From Pseudomonas viridiflava (GTDB lineage: Bacteria; Pseudomonadota; Gammaproteobacteria; Pseudomonadales; Pseudomonadaceae): a stretch of 64,000 nucleotides of DNA. The stretch's first letter is position 1; the number at the start of each line of letters is the position of its first letter. A model generated the notes under the pieces. That model searched no databases. It was not told the origin of the DNA and saw only the letters and a list, made by a program, of their open reading frames with translations. This document shows, piece after piece, positions 1-6,169 of this stretch. The stretch is from assembly GCF_900590755.1 (NCBI RefSeq), contig NZ_UUOC01000052.1, positions 372,001 to 436,000 of the forward strand, read 5' to 3'. Position numbers and translations under genes: made by a program.

Positions 1-596
1 TTGTAGTAGCTAGGCGTGTTCGCTTGAATTTCAGACCACCCTCTTTTTTGTTCAATGAAGTAAAGAGGGAAAATGCACTCTAGGTATAATGGTGTTTCTC
101 GTCCCTCATACGTGATCACCTTAGGCAATTGCCATCCCAAAAAACCTTCTAGCCAGTAGTGAAAGCCTAGGGAGCTTTTTGCTGAGCCGATGTCTCCTGC
201 AGCGCCTAGAAAATAATCCTGTTTTTCGTTAGTCTCACTTATTACCGATACTTTCTTTTCATCCCCTAGAACATCCCGGATTAACCTTACTCGTTTTCCC
301 CGATGGTTATGCAGTGATAGCTCTACTGCGGAACTGAGAACCTTATAGTGAGTATTGTCTTCTTTGCTTTTTAGGATGTAACTGTACATCGACTTAGGGA
401 ACGGCCTTCTTCTGCTTGGTCCTAGAATTGCTTCTAGCCCGAGAGCGTAGGCTATTGCATTAATGCAGGTGGATTTTCCAGATGTGTTGTCTGCGCTTAT
501 TATATTTAAGCCTGGTTTAAAGCCTATTGTAGTAGAAAAGCGCCCTTTAGAAGTATCTGAATATATTTTTAACTCTTCTAGCTGTAGCCCAAGCAT
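1..596 (-). CDS. ABC-3C system SMC/RecN-like ATPase, N-terminal part (cut by window edge)
   Basis: An open frame on the minus strand runs from an ATG at 594-596 to the window edge (about 198 codons) and has no stop. The N-terminus carries an SMC/Rad50/RecN-type P-loop, SADNTSGKST, at residues 34-43, after a strand pair typical of ABC ATPases of the nucleoprotein class. Further on, FIEQKRGWSEIQ resembles the segment before the coiled coil in such ATPases. The ATG lies one base after the stop of the preceding gene, and the TTAGGGGAT at that gene's end serves as ribosome binding site. Position and type fit the ATPase of an ABC-three-component conflict system, in which the ATPase is thought to sense nucleic acid and license an effector. 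The coiled coil, signature motif and Walker B must lie left of the window, so subfamily cannot be assigned. Confidence 0.75.
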   Translation of the reverse strand, partial: MLGLQLEELKIYSDTSKGRFSTTIGFKPGLNIISADNTSGKSTCINAIAYALGLEAILGPSRRRPFPKSMYSYILKSKEDNTHYKVLSSAVELSLHNHRGKRVRLIRDVLGDEKKVSVISETNEKQDYFLGAAGDIGSAKSSLGFHYWLEGFLGWQLPKVITYEGRETPLYLECIFPLYFIEQKRGWSEIQANTPSYY

Positions 597-597
597 G

Positions 598-1053
598 TTA
601 ATCCCCTAAGATTTTAGATACGGCTGCATTTGTGAGCTTTTTGGAGATTTCCGTTAGGAATTCACGTTCGTCGGGGAATATATTTTCTGAACAGATAGTG
701 GACGTTAATGCTACGCCCAAGTCTGTTAATCCAAGCTTGTCGTCGCGCAGAAAAATCAGTTCTTTTACCATGCATATATTTATTGCTTTTTCATCGCTGT
801 CATCAAGAGCTATAACAAATGATGCTTTGTCTTCGAGGCTTTCAACGTAAAAACTCCATAAGTTTTTTCGATTAAGCATCCATGTTGCTATTTTTATTTT
901 ATTTATGGGTGCGTAGCCACTTTTGTCTTTTAGGGAATTAACTGATAAAACGATCAGTGCTATTCTCCATAGCGGGCGCAACTCAATGGGTAATGGAAAG
1001 CCTTGACCACTTGTTCTTACTCGGGCTAGCCTGTTTTCTAAAAAATCATCCAT
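598..1053 (-). CDS. ABC-3C system middle-component protein (small helical/wHTH-like)
   Basis: A 151-residue protein without signal peptide or membrane segment lies between the nuclease-like gene (8-bp overlap) and the ATPase gene (1-bp gap), so the three are almost certainly translated as one operon. Size, position and the absence of catalytic motifs match the so-called middle component of ABC-three-component systems, thought to couple the ATPase to the effector. The stretch LGLTDLGVALTS near residue 110 looks like the end of a winged-helix-like fold, as several middle-component families show. I do not recognise the exact family from sequence alone. The base composition is clearly AT-richer than the chromosome to the right of 6 kb, pointing to horizontal acquisition. 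Confidence 0.55.
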   Translation of the reverse strand: MDDFLENRLARVRTSGQGFPLPIELRPLWRIALIVLSVNSLKDKSGYAPINKIKIATWMLNRKNLWSFYVESLEDKASFVIALDDSDEKAINICMVKELIFLRDDKLGLTDLGVALTSTICSENIFPDEREFLTEISKKLTNAAVSKILGD

Positions 1054-2068
1054 CTATAGCAAACTCCAAATCGCACTCGGCTAGCCATTTTGCTATATGT
1101 CCCGATGCTAGCAACGCTACATTTTGAGTTGAGATGTTATGGGCAGTATTTTTGAACATTTCTTGAGTGAGGTTGAGAAGCTCTGATAAGATCTTATCTG
1201 CTTCCACACCCCCATAGTGAAATTGATTTCTTATACGCTCTAGCGCTTCCAATGCTTTCACGATAACTTCGGATCCTATCTGCGGAAAAGTGTTTCGGTA
1301 GTAATCAATAAGCTCTTCTAGTTGAATATATTGTGTTACCTGTTCTTCCCTGAATTTTTGTGTCGCTCTGTTCTTGATTATAGAGGTTGATTTTCTTTTT
1401 AGATTGTCATGAAATATTGAGTTGGCAGCGATCCAATCTTGTATTTCAAAGCTGCTGACTTTATTGAGGTTTATATGGACCGGGCCGGGCGTGAAGTTTC
1501 TAGCGTAAAGGGCTGATTCAGGAAAACTTTCGTCAGTTTCAATTTTTATTCTGATATTGCTATCAAGAAATTTCAAGCCCCTGAGTCGAAGAGCTTTCTC
1601 TTTTTCTTTGCACTTCTTTATTAGTTCTCGGCTTTTTATTTCAGGAATCATCAATATCCAATGATTGATTTCTAAATCTCCGAGTAACGCCTGTATCTCA
1701 TTTTCGTATTTTTCGAGTTTTCCTAAGTCGTCTGAGATCTTCTTTATGGTTTTCTTTTTGTAATCTGCCATCGATGAGTCTGGCTTTGGGAAGTAGCATT
1801 GATATATTACGCCATCGGCGGTAAAAAATTCGATTCCATGGTCTCCTCGGTCTTCCGCTGGGACGAAGGTAAAGTTTTTATGGCCATATTCTTTTCGGAG
1901 CAAGTGCTCGCAATACTTTTCCCACTGGTTGCCATCTAGTCCACGTTTATATTGGTTGAGCGCATTCAGTGTTGAAATACCCGACCTTGCCTGTCTATCA
2001 AGATCTTTTGATGGTGTAAGGTTTAGCGTTGAACCAGATGCTATTACAAGGGATTTTTTAGTCGTCAT
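1046..2068 (-). CDS. ABC-3C system effector with restriction-endonuclease-like N-terminal domain
   Basis: A 340-residue soluble protein and first gene of the three-gene operon. Residues 48-95 contain an aromatic/acidic helix (WEKYCEHLLRKEY), then GDHGIEFF (residues 75-82) and YQCYFPK (89-95). This order (helix, acidic strand, then a Q-x-basic-type strand) resembles PD-(D/E)xK nucleases, though a lysine directly in the QxK position is replaced and only K95 is close. Residues 100-170 are lysine-rich and probably coiled. The C-terminal half is helical with no recognised motif. In ABC-3C systems the first or last gene is usually the toxic effector, often a nuclease, so this is the inferred killer module. 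The start is an ATG at 2068; the leader is AT-rich. The nuclease assignment is inference. Confidence 0.55.
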   Translation of the reverse strand: MTTKKSLVIASGSTLNLTPSKDLDRQARSGISTLNALNQYKRGLDGNQWEKYCEHLLRKEYGHKNFTFVPAEDRGDHGIEFFTADGVIYQCYFPKPDSSMADYKKKTIKKISDDLGKLEKYENEIQALLGDLEINHWILMIPEIKSRELIKKCKEKEKALRLRGLKFLDSNIRIKIETDESFPESALYARNFTPGPVHINLNKVSSFEIQDWIAANSIFHDNLKRKSTSIIKNRATQKFREEQVTQYIQLEELIDYYRNTFPQIGSEVIVKALEALERIRNQFHYGGVEADKILSELLNLTQEMFKNTAHNISTQNVALLASGHIAKWLAECDLEFAIDG

Positions 2069-2681
2069 TCTGCATACCCAGTGGGTTGGTATGTTCTTGG
2101 GTAAGCTGCAGACCTTTTTTTACGTGCGGTAAGGCTGTTGCACGTATGAGGTACAGCTACACGTCATGAAGCGCTTGAATGATTTTTCGGCTTCCTGCCT
2201 TGAGGGGTAAGCTCAAGATTAAAACGGAAAAAGAGGCATATTGCCAGCATTTCCGGAGAGCTTTTCGTGGGATGAGCAGTTGCCCCCCCTGCTAGCAAGA
2301 CTGACTGATCCTGCTGACGTTCGGCACCTCACGTCGAGTCCAATGGCATCGGAGCGAGGCTGGACCTCGAAGAAGCTGCTTCTTATGCTGCGGAAAGGCT
2401 AGTGATGGCTCTAGTTACAAGCAAGATTTCAACGCGTTCAAAATCGTTTCCGACTCACCCATACCTCGGAGTAACCCTTTCAAAGTTCCGACTTGTTGCG
2501 TTGCGCAGCTGCTGCGGCTTATGAAGCCGGTGATCGGCTCCATAGGACAAAGTGCGGTCTGGCTTTCCGATGGCTTAGATGGTTCAGCTTTAGTCGAGCG
2601 TCCTTTGGCGGGAGTAGGAGCGCGATAAAGGGTGGATCATGCGAGCGGGCAATGTAGAGAGTTGCCCGCAACAGAGCGAGA
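2069..2681. other. Gene-free stretch between ABC-3C operon and toxin-antitoxin pair
   Basis: About 610 bases with no convincing gene on either strand. The left part must hold the promoter of the ABC-3C operon (reading leftwards). Between about 2350 and 2530 one plus-strand frame encodes a short coding-like run (LDLEEAASYAAERL) but it has no plausible start and soon stops; it may be a gene remnant. I see no REP element, tRNA or clear terminator here. Confidence 0.4.
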
Positions 2682-2969
2682 TCAACCCGCTAAAGCATTC
2701 AATACATGAACCGGGTCATTATGAATGGCTTTGAGCAGTGCCTTGGCTGGGCCAGTAGGTTCTCGGCGGCCTTGCTCCCAGTTCCTCAGAGTGCCGAGTT
2801 GCACGTCAATGATGGCTGCAAATTTGGATTGTGAGAGGCCGGTTGCTTTGCGGATTTCCTTGATCTGCATTGCGTCGACGGTGAATTCGCGAGATGGCTG
2901 GCGTTCGCCGCGGACGATCTCGTCCATCTGCTGCACGCTCTCCATCAGCTCTTCGAAGAGTTTGCTCAT
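2682..2969 (-). CDS. HTH-type antitoxin (HigA/NadS-like, Xre family)
   Basis: A 95-residue protein with an Xre/Cro helix-turn-helix at about residues 35-85 (IRKATGLSQSKFAAIIDVQL then LRNWEQGRREP), the form typical of HigA2/NadS antitoxins that both bind their toxin and repress their own operon. The start ATG lies 2 bp after the toxin stop codon, with GGAGA as ribosome binding site, so the pair is a toxin-first (HigBA-type) operon. The whole gene, plus the last four toxin codons, is repeated almost identically at 3626-3929. This copy keeps the normal C-terminus (LNALAG), so it is the functional one. Confidence 0.85.
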   Translation of the reverse strand: MSKLFEELMESVQQMDEIVRGERQPSREFTVDAMQIKEIRKATGLSQSKFAAIIDVQLGTLRNWEQGRREPTGPAKALLKAIHNDPVHVLNALAG

Positions 2970-2986
2970 TGTTATCTCCAGTGCTC
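2682..2986 (+). repeat. Direct repeat copy 1 (antitoxin gene plus toxin tail)
   Basis: This 305-base stretch is repeated at 3626-3929 with only about five differences, one of them a single-base deletion. It covers the whole antitoxin gene and the last toxin codons. Confidence 0.95.
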
Positions 2987-3286
2987 GACTACGGCCTTCA
3001 ACGCTTTGCGCTCGTCGGCAGTGAGGTCTTGCTGTTCATTTTTTGGATAGATCATCAGCAAGGCGATTTGTGAGGCTGAAACGAAGTGGTAATAAATAAC
3101 CCTCGCCCCGCCTCTTTTGCCATGCCCCTTAGCTGCGACACGGAGCTTTCGAATCCCGCCCGTGCCTTCGATAACGTCGCCCAGTGAAGGGTTAAGGGCC
3201 AGGCTTTTTTGGATGACCATGAATGCACCATCATCCAACAGCTCTTTCGCCCGCCTAGTGAATATTGGGGTTTCGATAAAAATCAT
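2972..3286 (-). CDS. RelE/HigB-like mRNA-interferase toxin
   Basis: A 104-residue basic protein of the RelE/ParE superfamily. The pattern is typical: N-terminal strand MIFIETPIFTRRAKEL, a central GTGGIRKLRVA strand, RGGARVIYYHFV, then IALLMIYPKNEQQDLTADE and a terminal helix. Family members associate with the ribosome and cleave mRNA until neutralised by the antitoxin encoded just downstream. GGIRKLR and the RVIYY strand are as in HigB2-type toxins. The start ATG at 3284-3286 abuts the junction with the pckA remnant, so the promoter must lie in the 3290-3370 junction sequence, divergent from the remnant. Confidence 0.8.
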   Translation of the reverse strand: MIFIETPIFTRRAKELLDDGAFMVIQKSLALNPSLGDVIEGTGGIRKLRVAAKGHGKRGGARVIYYHFVSASQIALLMIYPKNEQQDLTADERKALKAVVEHWR

Positions 3287-3361
3287 GCTGGCAAGTGTAC
3301 GCCGCTGGCGTACTTATCGACAAGCAGGGTTTGTACCTTGCGCCAAAAATGGACTGGTACT

Positions 3362-3559
3362 TCCCGTGCCTATCACATCAACCTCGACGTGCCACTGGCC
3401 GTACCGGGCGTTGAAACCGGCCTGCTCAACCCGCGCAACACCTGGGCTGACAAAGCGGCCTACGATGAGGCTGCCAAAGCACTGGCTGGTCTGTTCATCG
3501 AGAACTTCAAGAAATTTGAAGTAAGCGACGCGATCAAGGCAGCGGGTCCGCAGCTTTAA
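3362..3559 (+). pseudogene. pckA: 3' fragment of phosphoenolpyruvate carboxykinase (ATP) gene
   Basis: The last roughly 65 codons of pckA are present: YHINLDVPLAVPGVETGLL, LNPRNTWADKAAYDEAAK, LAGLFIENFKKFEV and AAGPQL match the conserved C-terminus of ATP-dependent PEP carboxykinase (E. coli ends LFIDNFDKY...AAGPKL). Upstream of about 3360 the frame stays open to 3209 but the residues no longer resemble PckA, and from 3286 leftwards the sequence is the toxin gene on the other strand. The ATPase core and P-loop are absent, so this cannot be an enzyme. It is followed by a normal terminator. The most economical reading is an island attachment scar, with intact pckA expected left of the window. 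Confidence 0.85.
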
Positions 3560-3573
3560 TCGGACTGGCTGAA

Positions 3574-3606
3574 CAAAAAACCGCCCTCAGGGGCGGTTTT
3601 TTTGTT
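3574..3606 (+). terminator. Rho-independent terminator of pckA
   Basis: ACCGCCCTCAGGGGCGGT hairpin followed by a run of seven T, with an A-run before it, so it also works partly in reverse. It sits 15 bases after the pckA stop codon and has evidently been kept with the pckA 3' fragment. Confidence 0.9.
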
Positions 3607-3625
3607 TTAAAAAACCGGATTCAGT

Positions 3626-3929
3626 TCAACCCGCCAAAGCATTCAATACATGAACCGGGTCATTATGAATGGCTTGAGCAATGCCTTGGCTGGGCCCGTA
3701 GGTTCTCGGCGGCCTTGCTCCCAGTTCCTCAGCGTGCCGAGTTGCACGTCAATGATGGCTGCAAATTTGGATTGTGAGAGGCCGGTTGCTTTGCGGATTT
3801 CCTTGATCTGCATTGCGTCGACGGTGAATTCGCGAGATGGCTGGCGTTCGCCGCGGACGATCTCGTCCATCTGCTGCACGCTCTCCATCAGCTCTTCGAA
3901 GAGTTTGCTCATTGTTATCTCCAGTGCTC
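3626..3929 (+). repeat. Direct repeat copy 2
   Basis: The 304-base second copy of 2682-2986 in the same orientation. Homology stops exactly at GTGCTC, inside the toxin's last codons; beyond it the sequence is unrelated. Confidence 0.95.
3643..3912 (-). pseudogene. Second, toxin-less copy of the HTH antitoxin with frameshifted C-terminus
   Basis: Residues 1-80 are identical to the antitoxin at 2682-2969, including the helix-turn-helix. One base is missing in the run that reads GGCTTTGAGC in copy 1 and GGCTTGAGC here. The last 15 residues are therefore replaced by PFIMTRFMY and the protein ends at 89 residues. The upstream toxin gene is gone except for its last four codons. Because the DNA-binding domain is intact it may still bind the operator of the complete pair and dampen it, but it lacks a partner. 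The gene just upstream on this strand is the unrelated hydrolase at 3934-5067. Confidence 0.75.
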
Positions 3930-3933
3930 CTAA

Positions 3934-5067
3934 TCAATGAATATCTTTGTACGCCTCATTGCCCTTTTTGAGGGGGGCGGCAAGGCCGGCTGGCGGGGTG
4001 AATTTTGGGCCCTCCAATGCTGAAAAATGCACACTTGTATCGCCATGGCTAACCTTGCGTTGATTGTTTTTATTTTCGATCAGTTTGGTGTAGGAGTTTC
4101 TCGACATCGCTCTGAACGTGTCCTCGTGCATTACGATACTTTGATGAAGGCTGCTGATCTGTGCAGGAGTCAGGTTGAGTTTTTTGTCTAATGAGCTCCC
4201 CCAGCGAGTCAGGCACACCTCGGCAAAATGTCTGACCAGTTTTCCAGCTTCAGTCAGCGAACCGCCGCGATCGGCACCATTAGCCGAAGCATTGCCGACC
4301 AGTGTGGCGTGACGGCCCGCCATGGGATAAATGCTGATTCGGGTGGAGGCGTCGGTTCTTGGAATGACGCATGAAAAGCCTTTGGAGCGCTCATCGCGCG
4401 CATAAAACGCGACGTATTCCTTGACGTTTTTCCCCAGGTGGATCTTTTCAAGCTGGAAGTTACCGATGCCCGGCACCGGATCGATAGCAAAGATGTTCAC
4501 CGGAATATGCCGCAGCGCCGGATCCCCGGCCATTGCATTGGCCAGCATATGGCAGCTGATGCCTCCTCGGCTCCAGCCCACCAGATTGACCTTGCTGGGG
4601 ATCAGGCCTCCTTTGCGGAAAATTTTGATGATTTTTTCCTGCAGCTCTTGGGGCGTGACTTTTCTGTCGCCGTAGTCATAGTGACGCCACAGCCAGGAAC
4701 TTGCTTCCGTCTTGGCATCAGGAACGGGTACTCCAGCGGCTTTCAAACGTTTGTATTCGGCCTCCGTCAGCTTGGTCCGCTGCCAGTCGGTCTTGCCTTT
4801 GATAATGTTGACGGCGTGCTGCACATTTTCGTGCCAGCCTTTGCCAAACAGGGTGCCTGTCCAGTTGTAATACTTGGGCTGGGTGAAGAGCTCATCGGCT
4901 TGTAGGTTGCCGCTGCCTGGGCCATCAACAACAATCCAGTCCGCAAACTCCCTGCCGCCCATATTGTTGGCCAAGGTCGAAATCAGCTCCCCGTCATAGT
5001 AGTTGGGGTGCAGGATGTCGTATTCGGTAGAACCAGTCCCGCAAAAGAAGACAGTGAAGACACTCAT
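3934..5067 (-). CDS. Putative alpha/beta-hydrolase, T6SS lipase (Tle)/DUF2235-like
   Basis: About 377 residues, no signal peptide. The N-terminal strand VFTVFFCGTGST resembles the FFDGTGN start of DUF2235/Tle1 phospholipases. NLVGWSRGG gives a G-x-S-x-G nucleophile elbow with Ser about 166. FAIDPVPG places a candidate catalytic Asp near 196, and GRHATL a His near 253, so a full triad is visible in the right order. Such proteins are often type VI secretion effectors that hydrolyse membrane lipids of rival cells. The start chosen is the ATG at 5067, seven bases after GGAGG; an in-frame TTG two codons upstream is less likely. The only partner nearby is the membrane-anchored protein at 5164-5985 on the same strand. 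No VgrG, PAAR or Hcp gene is present in the window, so secretion is inference. Confidence 0.55.
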   Translation of the reverse strand: MSVFTVFFCGTGSTEYDILHPNYYDGELISTLANNMGGREFADWIVVDGPGSGNLQADELFTQPKYYNWTGTLFGKGWHENVQHAVNIIKGKTDWQRTKLTEAEYKRLKAAGVPVPDAKTEASSWLWRHYDYGDRKVTPQELQEKIIKIFRKGGLIPSKVNLVGWSRGGISCHMLANAMAGDPALRHIPVNIFAIDPVPGIGNFQLEKIHLGKNVKEYVAFYARDERSKGFSCVIPRTDASTRISIYPMAGRHATLVGNASANGADRGGSLTEAGKLVRHFAEVCLTRWGSSLDKKLNLTPAQISSLHQSIVMHEDTFRAMSRNSYTKLIENKNNQRKVSHGDTSVHFSALEGPKFTPPAGLAAPLKKGNEAYKDIH

Positions 5068-5163
5068 AATCAAACCTCCATGTTTAATGAGTCAGGAGGC
5101 AGAGTAGATGAGTGTCGTGGAAGTGTGGGCCGAGGCTTTGTTACCTGCTGTTTTACTGCAGCA

Positions 5164-5985
5164 TCACCCCGCCTCAAACGTCCGATTCGCCTCGCAATAC
5201 CGTTCCTTGGTCTGCTGGCTTTGTTCGTCGCGGTCTTTGGCGGCGCGTTTGGTCCAGTCCACGCAGCTTTCCTTGAAGAACACGACGGCGGCGCGGCGGC
5301 ATTCGCGGTGTTCGACAGATCCTTTATTGAAGTTCATGCACACGCTGCTGTTGTCGATGTGATTGTTGAACAGTCGGAAATCAGCGTGGTACCGGTCGCG
5401 GCTATCAATGGCGCGGAAGCTGACGCTGACGGTGGTGATCACTTTGCCCGGACGCTCGCTGTGGACGCGGGCGCCGTCTGATTTGAAATCGGCCAGGTAA
5501 TTGGCTGACACCATCCCTTTGGCCGGTTCTCGCTCGGTTGCCCGCGGGACTTGGCCAAAACGGCAATTGAGGACATTTTCATCAATGACGTTGCCGTTCT
5601 TCATGCATTCATCTAGAGGCTGAACGTTCGCCGGCGCCTCATGCCTGGCCACTGTGGGCGCGACATAGGGCTTGGCCGGCGCGACAGGTTCGGGGGCGGG
5701 TCGTGCCGCTATCGAGGCCTGTGCGGGCTCATCAACAATCAGCGAGGGCTGCAGGGTGTACGTGGGGTGTTCAGGCGGTGATGACTTGGCCCGCAAGCCC
5801 ACGGCATATACACCTAGCCCTACAAGCATCAGGGCGATGAGAGCCCATGCGTTGGAATTTGACCTGGGTTTTTGGATGACTTTACGCTTGCCTGGGTGTG
5901 AACCCAGGACGATATCGACTTTCCCCGGCGTCAGTCGCTGGATGTGGGTAAACCCATCGTCCTTTTGATGGTTATCGGATTCCAT
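5164..5985 (-). CDS. Single-pass membrane protein with periplasmic cysteine-rich domain
   Basis: A 273-residue protein when started at the ATG at 5983-5985, which follows AAGGA at good distance; 14 extra codons upstream are possible but unlikely. A short basic cytoplasmic N-terminus is followed by one membrane helix (ALIALMLVGLGVYAVGL, about residues 47-64), an Ala/Pro-rich linker, and a C-terminal domain with six well-spaced cysteines (DECM, NCRF, SVCM, RECR, ESCV, RYCE), suggesting disulphides in the periplasm. I do not recognise the family. It is co-oriented with and 96 bp upstream of the hydrolase gene, so a role as its periplasmic immunity or accessory protein is possible but unproven. 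Confidence 0.5.
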   Translation of the reverse strand: MESDNHQKDDGFTHIQRLTPGKVDIVLGSHPGKRKVIQKPRSNSNAWALIALMLVGLGVYAVGLRAKSSPPEHPTYTLQPSLIVDEPAQASIAARPAPEPVAPAKPYVAPTVARHEAPANVQPLDECMKNGNVIDENVLNCRFGQVPRATEREPAKGMVSANYLADFKSDGARVHSERPGKVITTVSVSFRAIDSRDRYHADFRLFNNHIDNSSVCMNFNKGSVEHRECRRAAVVFFKESCVDWTKRAAKDRDEQSQQTKERYCEANRTFEAG

Positions 5986-6169
5986 TCCCGTTCCTTTGCC
6001 TTGATAAGGGCACATGAGATGTTGCAAAGGTTAAACCGTCCAAATAGCAGTTTGCTAGTAATGCTTGCCTGTATCCTGGATTCATTTTTGTAATGGTTTG
6101 GTTGTTTTCTGATCAGACCGGCCGCGTTAAGGTCTTGCACCTTGGTTGCGGTCAATGGAGTGACAGTTT

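Noticed and set aside
2240..2560. Possible gene fragment in the left gap (frame with LDLEEAASYAAERL)
   Set aside because: Short, no start, no recognisable family; mentioned only as a possible remnant.
3209..3361. Upstream extension of the pckA fragment
   Set aside because: The frame is open by chance over the antisense of the toxin start; residues there do not match PckA.
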